Assembly: GCA_030448025.1 (NCBI GenBank)
Contig: JAUJNQ010000004.1
Span: 53,966-117,965 of the forward strand
Direction: 5' to 3'
Length of the DNA: 64,000 bases
Origin: Acidimicrobiales bacterium
Lineage (GTDB): Bacteria > Actinomycetota > Acidimicrobiia > Acidimicrobiales > GCA-2861595
Positions 8,505 to 16,844 of the stretch are shown in pieces. The notes under the pieces were generated by a model that was given only the letters and a program-made list of their open reading frames with translations, was not told the origin of the DNA and did no database searches. Within the stretch, counting starts at the first letter, position 1. The number at the start of each line of letters is the position of its first letter. Both the position numbers and the translations under genes were made by a program.

Positions 8505-9860
8505 CTAGCGGAGCTCCTCGATGTCGTCGACGCATACCCGCATCACCCGACGCTCGTGATCGTGGAGGGTCCGGTAGTCGCCCAGGGCCTGGGCCGCCAC
8601 CATGGTGTTGAAGTCGTACCTGAACCAGGGGATGGGAATGGACGGTGCCGGCGTCCGGGGCACGACCTGCACGGCCAGCACGGTGTTCGGCCCCCCCTTG
8701 TGGAGCTGACCCGTGGAATGGAGGAACCGGGGACCGTACCCGACGGTGACCGCCATTCCCCCCAGCTTGTCGCGGAGCGACCGGCGGACTCGCTCGAGGG
8801 CGTCGTCCTGGCCGTAGGGGAGGTAGGCCTGGATGGACACATAGTCACCGGGACGAGACCGCTCGCCGAGCCACTCGCTGACGGTGGACGGGTCGTGGCT
8901 CACCACGTCGTCCAGGGGAAGGTCGTTCAGGACCTTGGCCACGTTGGCCTTGGTCTCGGCCACGTCGGGCTGGTCGAACGGGTCGATGCCGAGCACATGG
9001 CCGGTGCTGGCCGTGGCCAGCTCCCAGCGGAGGAACTCGGCACCGAGCTCTGTGGGATCGCCGACGTCGAGGGTGATCATATGACGGTCGGGGCCGTCCT
9101 CGCGCTCCGTTGTCGGTACCGGGACACAACCCTTGCCCTGCTTGCCGGTGGATTCGGCGATGAGCTGCTCCACCCACAGCCCGAAGGCCGAGTAGCGCTC
9201 GGGGACGACCACGGTCACCTTGTCCCGCCCCTCCAGCGCCGCTTCACCCATCTTCACGCCGAGCTCCACCGCTTCTTCCCGGTCGGCGCCGATGGCCGAA
9301 TCGCACAGCGCACCCACGTCCAGGCCGCACAGCGCGGCCGGAACCAACCCGAAGTAGGAGAGGACCGAGTAGCGGCCGCCTATGTCGGCGGGGTTGAGGA
9401 ACAGGCGGTTGAAGCCCGCCTCCTCGGCCAGCTCGGCCAGAGCGGTGTCGGGATCGGTGATGGCGGCATACCGGCCGGCGTCGGGCACGCGCTGCCAGCA
9501 GTAGGACAGCAGGGCCTTGACCTCGAAGGTGGTCCCCGACTTGGAGGACACGAGGAAGAAGGCGTCGTCCAGGTCCAGCGAGGCCACCGTCCGGGGCTCG
9601 GTGGTGTCGAGCACCACCAGCCGGTCGGTACCCGCTGCCGCCCGGAGAACCTCGGGACCGAGAGAGGATCCCCCCATGCCGAGGAGCACGATGGTCGAGG
9701 CGTCGATGGTGGAGGCCCAGTGGTGAAGGTCGTCGGCCTCGGCCCGCATGCGCTTGGGGACCTCCAGCCAGCCGAGCCGGGACGGCGCCACGTTGCCTTC
9801 GGGCCAGAGGCCGGCATCGGCCGCAAGGAGCCGCTCCAGCAGGGAATCGCTTTGGCTCAC
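8505..9860 (-). CDS. pgi: Glucose-6-phosphate isomerase
   Basis: Interconverts glucose and fructose 6-phosphate. The 451-aa protein has sugar-isomerase domains with MGGSSLGPE, SSKSGTTFEVKALL and, near the end, GQLHKGGPNT with a conserved Lys region. The start GTG 9860 lies 7 nt after the tal stop (9868); no in-frame ATG/GTG/TTG exists between it and the tal reading frame, so a later start would cut into the domain. Tal-Pgi fusion proteins are known in other bacteria; here the two are separate but almost touching. Confidence 0.93.
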   Translation of the reverse strand: MSQSDSLLERLLAADAGLWPEGNVAPSRLGWLEVPKRMRAEADDLHHWASTIDASTIVLLGMGGSSLGPEVLRAAAGTDRLVVLDTTEPRTVASLDLDDAFFLVSSKSGTTFEVKALLSYCWQRVPDAGRYAAITDPDTALAELAEEAGFNRLFLNPADIGGRYSVLSYFGLVPAALCGLDVGALCDSAIGADREEAVELGVKMGEAALEGRDKVTVVVPERYSAFGLWVEQLIAESTGKQGKGCVPVPTTEREDGPDRHMITLDVGDPTELGAEFLRWELATASTGHVLGIDPFDQPDVAETKANVAKVLNDLPLDDVVSHDPSTVSEWLGERSRPGDYVSIQAYLPYGQDDALERVRRSLRDKLGGMAVTVGYGPRFLHSTGQLHKGGPNTVLAVQVVPRTPAPSIPIPWFRYDFNTMVAAQALGDYRTLHDHERRVMRVCVDDIEELR

Positions 9861-9867
9861 GCCACGC

Positions 9868-11040
9868 TCACGTCGAGGCCACGGCGGGGGAGTGGCCAGC
9901 CGAGCTGGACGCCTTCTCCGTGAGGGCCGCCATGAGTACCTCGAACGACGCCAGGAACGACGCCACGCCCTGCTGTTCGAGCACCGTGGCCACGTCGCCG
10001 AGGTCAACGCCCACCTCAGCCAACCGAGCAAGGGTGGCACGAGCCTCGTCGGGCGCCGAATCGACGGTGCGGGCCAGGGTGCCGTGGTCGTCGAACGCCT
10101 CAACGGTGGCATCAGGCATGGTGTTGACCGTGTCAGGACCGATGAGGCTGTCCACGTAGAGCAGCTCCGGGTACGCCGGGTTCTTGGTGGACGTGGACGC
10201 CCAGAGGGGGCGCTGGACGCGCGCGCCTTCAGCCCGGAGGGCTTCCCAGCGGGCGCCGGCGAACGCGTCGGTGAACAACTGGTAGGCGGCCCTGGCCTGG
10301 GCCACGGCGACCTTGCCACGCAAGTCCAGAGCGGCCCCCGCGGCGGGATCGTCGGGCACGGCGGCGGCGACCGCTTCCAGGCGCCGGTCGACCTCGGTGT
10401 CGACCCGGCTGACGAAGAACGACGCCACGCCATGGATCCTGGAAACGTCGCCCGCCGGCCCGTTCCCACCGGCGGCGAGGAAGTCCTCGAGGCCGGACAG
10501 GTACGCCTCGATGACGTCGGCGTAGCGGTCGAGGCCGAAGATGAGGGTCACGTTGACGCTGCGGCCCTCGGCCACCATCTGGCGAATGGCGGTGACGCCT
10601 TCGGCAGTGGCGGGGATCTTGACCAACAGGTTGGGGCGGTCGATGGCGCCGTGCATCCAACGGGCCGCCTCCATCGTGGCTTCGGCGTCATTGGCGATGA
10701 CTGGGGAGACCTCCAAGGAGACGAAGCCGTCGCCACCACCGCTCGCGTCGTACAGCGGGCCCAGGACGTCGAGGGCGTCGGTGATGTCGCGCATCACCAG
10801 GCCCCAATAGGCGTCCTGGACGGAATGAGAGCGGACGAGCGAGGCGAACTGCTCCTCGTAATACGGACCGGCCGAGACGGCCTTCTGGAAGATCGTGGGG
10901 TTGGAGGTGACGCCCCGGATCCCCCGGTCCACCAGCGCTTGGAGGCCGCCCTCGGCGATCATGGGGCGGGTGAGGTTGTCGATCCACGGGCTTTGGCCGT
11001 ACTCGGCGAACAACTGACGCAGCCTGGTTCCCTCGGTCAC
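9868..11040 (-). CDS. tal: Transaldolase
   Basis: This protein transfers a dihydroxyacetone unit in the non-oxidative pentose phosphate pathway. The 390-aa product is the long actinobacterial and cyanobacterial type, with SPWIDNLTRPMI and GVTSNPTIFQKA near the N-terminus and the Schiff-base Lys in NLLVKIPATAEG. GTG start 11040. It follows the FIST gene by 9 nt and precedes pgi by 7 nt, so these genes are almost certainly one transcript. Transketolase is not in the window. Confidence 0.95.
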   Translation of the reverse strand: MTEGTRLRQLFAEYGQSPWIDNLTRPMIAEGGLQALVDRGIRGVTSNPTIFQKAVSAGPYYEEQFASLVRSHSVQDAYWGLVMRDITDALDVLGPLYDASGGGDGFVSLEVSPVIANDAEATMEAARWMHGAIDRPNLLVKIPATAEGVTAIRQMVAEGRSVNVTLIFGLDRYADVIEAYLSGLEDFLAAGGNGPAGDVSRIHGVASFFVSRVDTEVDRRLEAVAAAVPDDPAAGAALDLRGKVAVAQARAAYQLFTDAFAGARWEALRAEGARVQRPLWASTSTKNPAYPELLYVDSLIGPDTVNTMPDATVEAFDDHGTLARTVDSAPDEARATLARLAEVGVDLGDVATVLEQQGVASFLASFEVLMAALTEKASSSAGHSPAVAST

Positions 11041-11049
11041 GCGCTCACC

Positions 11050-12225
11050 CTATTCGCCGGTGGCGGGAACGCTCAGGTGATCGCCCCGGCGTTCTCGCAG
11101 CAAGGCCACGGAGGCCGTGAACCCGTGGACGAAGTTCCGCCCTCCGATGGGACCGAACTCGCCGGCGGCGAAGAAGCCTCCGGTCGGAGCGCCGACCGAA
11201 TGGTCCATCACCGAGGCATCGTGGTCGGGCGTACCGAAGAGGCGCACGCCACGGCCGTTGCAGGTGAAGAGCAGCGCCCCGTCGGCCTTCCGGGACCCCA
11301 ACAGGTGACGCAGGTCCTCGTCGGCCGTGGTGGCGTCGCGCACGTGGAACTGGACGGTGGTACCCACCTCGACCACGTCGTTGACGGCGATGGCGCCCCC
11401 CTGTTGATCGGCGCCGACCACGTTGCGCACGAGGAAGTCGCCCCGCTCGAAATCCAGCTTGTGCTCGTCGATGACCTGACCAACGTGCAGGCCTCGATTG
11501 ATCAGGGCCACATCCTGTTCGGGCATGCCGGCGTTGGCCATGTGTATCAGCCGCTCAAGGGCGGGCTCACCTGCCAGCTCGTGGACGACGTTGCCCTCGG
11601 CTCTGGTGACCACGTAGGGCTGGCCTATGGGCCGGCAGCCCTGTGAGACCACGGTCTCCACGTCCACGCCGGGGCCGATGAAGGCGCCCACCGCGCCCGA
11701 GCTGAAGCCACGGCCTCCGAGGACGAGGCGGTTCCCGCCGGGGCCATGGGCGGCGGAGGCGTTGCCACCGATGACCGGAAGCCGGCCGTGACGCCGCTCC
11801 AGCTCCTCGTAGAAAGCCTCCACGGGGAAAGAGAAGGGGTCGGCCACGAGCACGAGGGCCTTGGGCTCGAAGGTGAGGCCATCCGGCCATCCCACGATGT
11901 CCATGGTGGGGCCGAGCCGATGGGCCTCGAGCCGCACCGGTGTCACGGGCCCGAACCGCCCGGCCCACAGGCTGACGGCGGGATCCTCCTCGACCTCGCG
12001 GCCGGTCCCCACCACGGAGACGGCGGCGCAGCCGAGCAGGGTCTTCGGCTCCAGCGCGGCGGACACCGCGGCGCCGGCGTCCTCCAGGGCACCGGCATGA
12101 GGAGGCGTCACGAAGAGCAGGGCCAGGTCGGGCGCAGATCCCAACTTCTCGAGGACCTGGCCGACGGTCTCGCCCACGGCCTGAGCCGTGATGGGGTGCT
12201 GCGAGAGGGCGGCAGCGAAGGGCAT
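11050..12225 (-). CDS. FIST-domain protein
   Basis: The 391-aa product matches the FIST sensory domain family (FIST_N followed by FIST_C), thought to bind small ligands, perhaps amino acids. Segments such as [36 protein letters not shown] and, toward the end, [15 protein letters not shown] with [11 protein letters not shown] are typical. The ATG shares one base with the stop of the preceding gene (TGATG), so it is translationally coupled. Its place at the head of the pentose-phosphate genes suggests a regulatory or metabolic link, which is inference. Confidence 0.85.
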   Translation of the reverse strand: MPFAAALSQHPITAQAVGETVGQVLEKLGSAPDLALLFVTPPHAGALEDAGAAVSAALEPKTLLGCAAVSVVGTGREVEEDPAVSLWAGRFGPVTPVRLEAHRLGPTMDIVGWPDGLTFEPKALVLVADPFSFPVEAFYEELERRHGRLPVIGGNASAAHGPGGNRLVLGGRGFSSGAVGAFIGPGVDVETVVSQGCRPIGQPYVVTRAEGNVVHELAGEPALERLIHMANAGMPEQDVALINRGLHVGQVIDEHKLDFERGDFLVRNVVGADQQGGAIAVNDVVEVGTTVQFHVRDATTADEDLRHLLGSRKADGALLFTCNGRGVRLFGTPDHDASVMDHSVGAPTGGFFAAGEFGPIGGRNFVHGFTASVALLRERRGDHLSVPATGE

Positions 12226-12617
12226 CAGCTCTGGACGGGAGGCAAGAGGGTGAGGGGGACGACGATGGCCTGCCCCTGATCGACCCTGCAGTGGGCCTCC
12301 ACGGTCCCGAGCGTCTCGTAGGTCAGCTCGCCCCGCACGAGCCGGTAGGTGAACTTGCCCGGCTCCACGGTGAACGGCGAGACGTTGCGGGCCACCTCCT
12401 TGCCCTCCTCGTCGGTGAAGACCACTTCCAAGACGCCGTTGCCCACCTCGGCGGGCCGGCAGCGGACGAGCACCACGAGGTGGGGGGTGATGGTGACCGG
12501 GGGATCGCTCGGTGCGGGAGTCGAGAACATGACACCCGAGAGATCGATGCGGGTTGCCGGGCCCGGCACCTGGCGCATGTCGAACCTCTCGCAGAACAGC
12601 GCGGAGACAATGTCCAT
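12225..12617 (-). CDS. Conserved hypothetical protein (first gene of the tal operon)
   Basis: This 130-aa protein is not recognised with certainty; its beta-rich pattern ([44 protein letters not shown]) faintly resembles the DUF6941-type small actinobacterial proteins. I set the start at ATG 12617 (MDIVSALF), not the track start 12638, because a -10 box TACGGT lies 6 nt upstream, which would make the transcript leaderless at this ATG. It overlaps the FIST gene by one base. The function is unknown. Confidence 0.7.
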   Translation of the reverse strand: MDIVSALFCERFDMRQVPGPATRIDLSGVMFSTPAPSDPPVTITPHLVVLVRCRPAEVGNGVLEVVFTDEEGKEVARNVSPFTVEPGKFTYRLVRGELTYETLGTVEAHCRVDQGQAIVVPLTLLPPVQS

Positions 12618-12623
12618 GAGAGA

Positions 12624-12629
12624 ACCGTA
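12624..12629 (-). promoter_or_regulatory. -10 box TACGGT of the FIST/tal operon (leaderless)
   Basis: On the minus strand TACGGT is followed by 6 nt (tctctc) and ATG 12617. This spacing fits transcription starting at the start codon. It decides the start of the first operon gene and marks the likely promoter for hypothetical-FIST-tal-pgi-gnd-zwf-opcA-pgl. Confidence 0.6.
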
Positions 12630-12646
12630 GTCAGTCAAGTTTCAGC

Positions 12647-12683
12647 ATCGGCACCGATCCGGCTTTGCCGTGTCGGTGCCGAT
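12647..12683. terminator. Strong hairpin between desaturase and tal operon
   Basis: Perfect 11-bp inverted repeat ATCGGCACCGA / TCGGTGCCGAT with a nested CGGC-TTT-GCCG stem between the arms. It lies downstream of the desaturase stop and upstream of the next promoter, so it most likely ends desaturase transcripts. No U-tract follows, as is common in high-GC actinobacteria. Confidence 0.6.
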
Positions 12684-12693
12684 TCCGCTGAGC

Positions 12694-12722
12694 TCGCCGA
12701 CCAAGCTTCGCTTGGGAGGCGA
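12694..12722 (-). terminator. Repeated hairpin element, copy A (after desaturase)
   Basis: On the plus strand this reads TCGCC-GA-CCAAGC-TTC-GCTTGG-GA-GGCGA: a two-part stem with a symmetrical GA/GA internal mismatch. It starts only a few bases after the desaturase stop. A near-identical copy lies at 61630-61657 after another minus-strand gene. A terminator or a small dispersed repeat is the best reading. Confidence 0.6.
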
Positions 12723-12725
12723 AAC

Positions 12726-13466
12726 TTATGCTGCGGCGGGTTGTTTGAGCTTGACCTCGTGGTGACGCACTTTGGCCCACCGGAGGCGTTCGAGCATGCG
12801 CACCACCCACCACCCGGGGTCGAATTCCCCCCGATGCAGCGAGAAGCGAGCCGAGGTGGGAGCGGCGTGGTGGTTGTTGTGCAGGCCCTCACCCATCGTG
12901 ACCAACGCCAGCAGCTGGCTGTTGTGTGCGGTGTTGGACTGGGGCTGGATGCCGAAGTAGTGGCCCACGGCGTTCACCGCGGCATTGAGCAACAAGTACG
13001 TCACGGTGTGGATGCCGGCGGCGAGGAGCCCCGGCCAAAAGCCGAGGAAGAACACCATGACGGCGATCCCGATGGCCAGACCGGGGATGGCGTGGTCGAA
13101 GAACAGGCGATCCCACCGGTCGGTCGGCAGGTCCTTGGCATAGCGCCTCACCACAGCCTTGTCGGCGGCCACCCGGCGGTACAGCGCCACGTTGGCGAAC
13201 TGCACCATGGCGAAGCCCTCGAGAAGCGGCGAGTGGGGGTCGCCCTCCACGTCGGTGAAGGCATGGTGCTTGCGGTGCACCGCCACCCACTGGCGGGGTC
13301 GGATGCCCGTTGTCGTCCAGGTGAGGATGCGAAGGAGCCACATCAGCTTGGGGGACAGGGTGAGGGCTCGATGGGCCAGGGTGCGATGGAGGTACACCGT
13401 GGTCACGAGGGTGGCCAACTGGGCCACGGCCAGCCCGGCCATCACGGCGATGGCGACAGAAGTCAT
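12726..13466 (-). CDS. Acyl-CoA/acyl-lipid delta-9-type fatty acid desaturase
   Basis: This 246-aa membrane di-iron enzyme introduces a double bond into fatty acyl chains. It carries the three His boxes of the family: HRTLAH, HRKHH and HNNHH, plus an additional conserved His in NAVGHYFG. It lacks the C-terminal cytochrome b5 or reductase domain, so electrons must come from another protein. A -10 box TACCGT stands 7 nt before ATG 13466, and a TetR-type palindrome covers the region just upstream, so the divergent regulator probably controls it. Adjusting membrane fluidity is the expected role. Confidence 0.9.
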   Translation of the reverse strand: MTSVAIAVMAGLAVAQLATLVTTVYLHRTLAHRALTLSPKLMWLLRILTWTTTGIRPRQWVAVHRKHHAFTDVEGDPHSPLLEGFAMVQFANVALYRRVAADKAVVRRYAKDLPTDRWDRLFFDHAIPGLAIGIAVMVFFLGFWPGLLAAGIHTVTYLLLNAAVNAVGHYFGIQPQSNTAHNSQLLALVTMGEGLHNNHHAAPTSARFSLHRGEFDPGWWVVRMLERLRWAKVRHHEVKLKQPAAA

Positions 13467-13473
13467 GGTGGCA

Positions 13474-13479
13474 ACGGTA
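13474..13479 (-). promoter_or_regulatory. -10 box TACCGT of the desaturase (leaderless)
   Basis: On the minus strand TACCGT is followed by 7 nt and ATG 13466. The TetR-type palindrome at 13485-13506 begins 5 bp upstream of it and covers the -35 position. Confidence 0.6.
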
Positions 13480-13484
13480 GCAGC

Positions 13485-13506
13485 GCCTACCTACCGGTCG
13501 GTAGGC
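13485..13506. promoter_or_regulatory. TetR-type operator palindrome
   Basis: GCCTACCTACCGGTCGGTAGGC is a 22-bp palindrome with arms GCCTACCTA and TCGGTAGGC around CCGG (one mismatch per arm pair). It resembles the TACCGACCGGTCGGTA-like operators of actinobacterial TetR regulators. It overlaps the -35 region of the desaturase promoter and lies about 28 bp upstream of the tetR -10 box, so binding could repress the desaturase and possibly the regulator gene. Confidence 0.75.
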
Positions 13507-13533
13507 AGAACGCCGGATCGCCGGTCGGGCCAC

Positions 13534-13539
13534 TACCGT
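13534..13539 (+). promoter_or_regulatory. -10 box TACCGT of the TetR gene (leaderless)
   Basis: TACCGT is followed by 8 nt and ATG 13548, the spacing seen at many starts in this window. Confidence 0.55.
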
Positions 13540-13547
13540 GGGTGCAA

Positions 13548-14156
13548 ATGGCCGCCCCGGCAACTCCTTCGACGCGCGAGATCATCCTCACCGAGTCCCT
13601 TCACCTCTTCGCCCAGCACGGCTACGAGGGAACGTCGCTCAACGACATTGCCGCCGCCGTGGGGATCCGCCGACCGAGCCTGCTGCACCACTTCAACTCC
13701 AAGGAGTCGCTCTATCGTGAGGCCTTCCAGGCCGCCCTCGCCGACTGGATCATCAGGGTGCAGGAGGCGATCCAGGCACCGAAGGACGGGTGGGCCCAGG
13801 TCGATCGGGTGCTTACGGCCGGTTTTCGGTTCTTCGCCGAGAACCCCGACTTCGTGCGCCTCGTACGACGGGCGGCGCTGGACGACGACAGTGACATCGG
13901 AAACGAGCTCGGCCTGGCCCTGAAGCCGCTCTTCGACCGGGCATCGCAGTTCTTCGAGAAGGAGATGACCGCCGGGCGCTTCCGGCGCCACGATCCCGAG
14001 CAGCTGCTCCTCACCGGTTACGGTGCCCTGCTCAGCTACTTCAGCGACTCACCCTTCCTGGAGGCGCTGCTGGACCGGGACCCACTGGCGGCCGACGCCA
14101 TGGACCAGCGGCTCGAGCACCTGCGCTCGCTGTTCCGGGCTGCCCTGGTTCCCTGA
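13548..14156 (+). CDS. TetR/AcrR-family transcriptional regulator
   Basis: The 202-aa protein has an N-terminal TetR helix-turn-helix (about residues 10-55: [30 protein letters not shown], then [16 protein letters not shown]) and a helical ligand-binding C-terminal domain. The track ORF starting at 12291 is a shadow extension; ATG 13548 gives the standard TetR N-terminus and has a -10 box 8 nt upstream. It is divergent from the desaturase with an operator palindrome in between, so it most likely senses a fatty acyl compound and represses desaturation. The ligand is inferred only from context. Confidence 0.9.
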   Translation: MAAPATPSTREIILTESLHLFAQHGYEGTSLNDIAAAVGIRRPSLLHHFNSKESLYREAFQAALADWIIRVQEAIQAPKDGWAQVDRVLTAGFRFFAENPDFVRLVRRAALDDDSDIGNELGLALKPLFDRASQFFEKEMTAGRFRRHDPEQLLLTGYGALLSYFSDSPFLEALLDRDPLAADAMDQRLEHLRSLFRAALVP

Positions 14157-14158
14157 CC

Positions 14159-14171
14159 CGAGCGAGGCTCG
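14159..14171 (+). terminator. Short hairpin after the TetR gene
   Basis: CGAGC-GAG-GCTCG, a perfect 5-bp stem, starts 3 nt after the TetR stop codon. It is short, but the position fits a terminator. The rest of 14172-14284 shows no gene. Confidence 0.35.
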
Positions 14172-14284
14172 CAGGGGCTCTGTGCCCTGGACCGTCGACT
14201 CGTAAGTGTCACCCGGGCGAGCCGTCACGACGCGAGCCAGCACGACATCGCTGGTGGGCAAGAGGGCCGGAGTGAGCCCGGCTC

Positions 14285-14875
14285 CTAGCGGGCCCGCTGG
14301 TACCGACAGACCTGCACGCCCGTCGCAGCCGTGGTGGCGGACACCAGCTCGAACCGGCGCGCCGCGCCGTCGGTCGGGAAGATGCCCTTGCCGCCACCGA
14401 GCACGATCGGCTCGATCATGAGGCTCAGCTCGTCGACGAGGTCCGCCTCGAGCAACGACCGTACGAGCTGCGCACTGCCCATGACGTTCACGTCGCGACC
14501 CGGTCGCTTGCGCAGAGCGGTCACGGCCGCAACTAGGTCGGCACCGCGGATCAGCGAGGTAGGCGCCCACGTGAGGTCTGCCTCGGACAGCGTGCTCGAG
14601 ACGACGTGCTTCTCGACCGCGTTGATCCAGTCGGCAAAGGCGTCACCGGTCCGCCCGGGCCACGCGCCGGCCATGACCTGCCAGGTGCGCCGACCGTAGA
14701 GGAGCGCGTCGGTCTTCTCGGCTACCTGATCGATGCTCGACCCCATGACCTCGGGGTCGAAGAACGGCATGGACCACCCGCCGTGCTGGAAGCCGCCGTC
14801 CGTGTCCTCGTCGGAGCCGCCGGGAGCCTGCACCACACCGTCGAGGCTGATGAACTCGCTGATGACGATTCGCAT
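14285..14875 (-). CDS. Dihydrofolate reductase/RibD C-terminal-like family protein
   Basis: The 196-aa product is of the RibD_C/DHFR-like fold: MRIVISEFISLDGVVQAP at the start, LLYGRRTWQVMAGAWPG with the Arg-rich nucleotide-binding turn, DVNVMGSAQLVRSLL and IEPIVLGGGKGIFP at the end. Such proteins are NAD(P)H-dependent reductases of unknown substrate, often called YyaP/YwjB-like. I chose ATG 14875; the longer 277-aa ORF adds unrelated sequence. It is monocistronic and divergent from the next gene. Confidence 0.85.
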   Translation of the reverse strand: MRIVISEFISLDGVVQAPGGSDEDTDGGFQHGGWSMPFFDPEVMGSSIDQVAEKTDALLYGRRTWQVMAGAWPGRTGDAFADWINAVEKHVVSSTLSEADLTWAPTSLIRGADLVAAVTALRKRPGRDVNVMGSAQLVRSLLEADLVDELSLMIEPIVLGGGKGIFPTDGAARRFELVSATTAATGVQVCRYQRAR

Positions 14876-15034
14876 GCCGGGTTGACGATTGCACAGACCC
14901 GAACTCATCGCGGTTCTCAAGCGTGGCGAAGGATCTGAGGAGCGTGCTCCGGTGGCGGACAACCGGGCAATGTGAGCGGATGAGTGCATGGGCACTTCGG
15001 CCCTTCCGGAATCAGCGGCATCCGGTGGGTCACC

Positions 15035-15040
15035 TAGAGT
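15035..15040 (+). promoter_or_regulatory. -10 box TAGAGT of the PPOX-family gene (leaderless)
   Basis: TAGAGT is followed by 8 nt and GTG 15049. This supports GTG 15049 over the ATG at 15079 as the start. The flanking 14876-15034 holds nothing else I can identify. Confidence 0.5.
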
Positions 15041-15048
15041 GCGGCGTC

Positions 15049-15558
15049 GTGGCCGAGCCCCGAGCCGAGCGACCGCACATGCCTGACTACGGGGTCGACA
15101 CTCCATCGTGGGTGCCACTGCCGTGGTCGTGGGCCGTCGAGAGACTGACCGCCAACCGCAACTTCTGGGTCGTCACCGTCTCGGCCGACGGCCGACCCCA
15201 CGCCTTGCCTGTCTGGGGCGTCTGGGACGACGAGGATGAGCGCTTCGCCTTTTCCTGCTCACCACGGGCGCGCAAGGCCCGCAACCTGGCCGCCAATCCG
15301 CGCACTGTGATCATGATCGACGACACCGTCGAATGCCTCTCAGTGGAGGGGTGGGCCGCCCCACTTCAAGAAGAGAAGCGCCAAGCGCGGTGGATCGAGC
15401 GATACCTCGCCAAGTACCGGCCGATCTCGCCCGGCATCAGCGCCGACTTCCTCCACCAGCACCTCATGGTCGAGGTCCAGCCCGAGCGAGCCTTCGCCAT
15501 CATCGAACGTGAGGAGGAGTTCTCCACGCGGGCCACCCGTTGGGTGTTCGGGACCTGA
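15049..15558 (+). CDS. Pyridoxamine 5'-phosphate oxidase-like (FMN/F420) family protein
   Basis: This 169-aa split-barrel protein belongs to the PPOX/F420-binding superfamily: WVVTVSADGRPHALPVWGVW, AFSCSPRARKARNLAANPRTV and a C-terminal ATRWVF segment are typical. It probably binds FMN or F420 and reduces or oxidises a small substrate that cannot be named. The start is uncertain: GTG 15049 fits the -10 box; ATG 15079 (MPDYGVD) fits many relatives. A broken relative of a similar fold occurs at 51665-51896. Confidence 0.82.
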   Translation: MAEPRAERPHMPDYGVDTPSWVPLPWSWAVERLTANRNFWVVTVSADGRPHALPVWGVWDDEDERFAFSCSPRARKARNLAANPRTVIMIDDTVECLSVEGWAAPLQEEKRQARWIERYLAKYRPISPGISADFLHQHLMVEVQPERAFAIIEREEEFSTRATRWVFGT

Positions 15559-15559
15559 C

Positions 15560-15703
15560 GAGGTAAGTGAACGCGCCCCTGGACCGCACCTCGGCGATGA
15601 CCAGATGGACCTCCGGTGGGAGTGAGATGGCCCGGCGATCGAACGAGCGGGTGCCCCCAACCGCCGGCTCGGTCTGCAGATCGGCGATGAGTTCGGGGCG
15701 CAT
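15560..15703 (-). pseudogene. Possible gene fragment, minus strand
   Basis: The spacer between the PPOX and VOC genes carries a minus-strand frame starting at ATG 15703 (MRPELIADLQTEPAVGG, then LPPEVHLVIAEVRSRG). For about 48 codons it shows strong G/C third-position bias although no gene lies opposite. It then runs into the 3' end of the PPOX gene, where the frame continues only as antisense. It looks like the N-terminus of a lost gene, or a very small protein. I do not recognise the family. Confidence 0.35.
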
Positions 15704-15755
15704 GAGCCGTCAGACTGGATGACAAAGCAACTCACCACTGCTCAGGGAGGATCCA

Positions 15756-16172
15756 ATGGCCTTTCACCCCTACCTGAACTTCGGCGGCAACTGCCGGGAG
15801 GCGTTCACCCGCTACCAGGAGATCTTTGGCGGCGAGCTCGTTCTGTTGTCGATGTCGGACATGCCTCCGGACGAGCCCGCCCCTGCCGACCAGGCCGATT
15901 TGGTCATGCACGCCGCGTTGACGTTCGAGGGCCACCTGCTGATGGCGTCCGACGACCCGACAGGAAACTTCGGCGGAGTGCAAGGGATGTACGTCAACTA
16001 CACGGTTCCCGAAGTCGGTGAGGCCGAGCGAGTGTTCGAGGCGCTGGCAGACGGCGGAGAGGTCATGATGCCGTTGGCTGAGACGTTTTGGTCGCCAAAG
16101 TTCGGAATGTGCGTCGACCGCTTCGGTACGCCCTGGATGGTCAACGCCGAGGCACCGGCGCAGCCCTCGTGA
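15756..16172 (+). CDS. PhnB-like VOC-family protein
   Basis: This 138-aa protein is of the glyoxalase/bleomycin-resistance (VOC) fold, PhnB/3-demethylubiquinone methyltransferase-like branch: HPYLNFGGNCREAFTRYQEIFGGEL, DLVMHAALTFEGHLLMASD, and MPLAETFWSPKFGMCVDRFGTPWMVN are characteristic. The molecular function of this branch is generally unknown. A strong ribosome-binding site GGGAGGAT lies just upstream of ATG 15756. Confidence 0.88.
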   Translation: MAFHPYLNFGGNCREAFTRYQEIFGGELVLLSMSDMPPDEPAPADQADLVMHAALTFEGHLLMASDDPTGNFGGVQGMYVNYTVPEVGEAERVFEALADGGEVMMPLAETFWSPKFGMCVDRFGTPWMVNAEAPAQPS

Positions 16173-16207
16173 CCCCTTCCGAACAAGGGTCCGCGCATCT
16201 GCGTCCA

Positions 16208-16804
16208 TCACTTCGTTCGCAGGGGCCGACCTCGTCCGATGATCAGGCTCAGACCGGCGAGGTGGAAGCCGCAGTGGCGGCCGGCGAAGCCCTCCAGGTG
16301 AGAGCCAGCGGGCATGTCGATCTCGATGGAGGCGGGATGGAGGCGGCCCTTCAGCGCACCTAGCACCATCACCGGGCTGTCGCTTCGCTGCTGGATGCAG
16401 CACAGCGGCACCACGACGGCAAGGCTCGGCCCGCTCGGCCGGCTGGAGACCTGGATGCTCTGCTCCTCCCACCGAAGTGACGGTCCACCGCTGGTCTTCC
16501 TCCACTGGAGGGTGGCCAGCTCCTTGGGAAAGCCCCAGTTCCGCCGGCCACCGGATCGGGAGTCGGTCGAGTCCACGGCCATGGTGGTGACGCACAAGCC
16601 CAGCCGATACCCGAGGTGGACCGGCCGGGCCACGGCCAACTCCTGGTAGGGGCCGACGGGCGAGGTGACGTACGTGGCAGCTACCAGGAGCGACGGCCCG
16701 GGGAACGGCCGAGCACCGGTGGGCAGCCCGCCTCCGGGCTCAGGGCGCGCCAACGCGACCACACCCTCGCCCCGCAGGCGCCAAGGGGGGCCGGGCGCCA
16801 TCAC
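16208..16804 (-). CDS. Acetoacetate decarboxylase-like protein
   Basis: The 198-aa protein resembles the ADC-like superfamily: PPWRLRGEGVVAL at the start, LVAATYVTSPVGPYQELAVARPV in the middle, then NWGFPKELATLQW. I did not find an obvious match to the catalytic Lys of clostridial enzymes, so decarboxylase activity is not assured. ATG ATG at 16804/16801 are both possible starts. It is convergent with the VOC gene (35-bp gap). Confidence 0.65.
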   Translation of the reverse strand: MMAPGPPWRLRGEGVVALARPEPGGGLPTGARPFPGPSLLVAATYVTSPVGPYQELAVARPVHLGYRLGLCVTTMAVDSTDSRSGGRRNWGFPKELATLQWRKTSGGPSLRWEEQSIQVSSRPSGPSLAVVVPLCCIQQRSDSPVMVLGALKGRLHPASIEIDMPAGSHLEGFAGRHCGFHLAGLSLIIGRGRPLRTK

Positions 16805-16844
16805 AGAACGGCGAGGCTATCGGCACCGATCCCGTCGGGTCGGC

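Noticed and set aside
9748-11646. 632-aa plus-strand ORF opposite tal and FIST genes
   Set aside because: It covers two well-supported minus-strand genes and has shadow composition.
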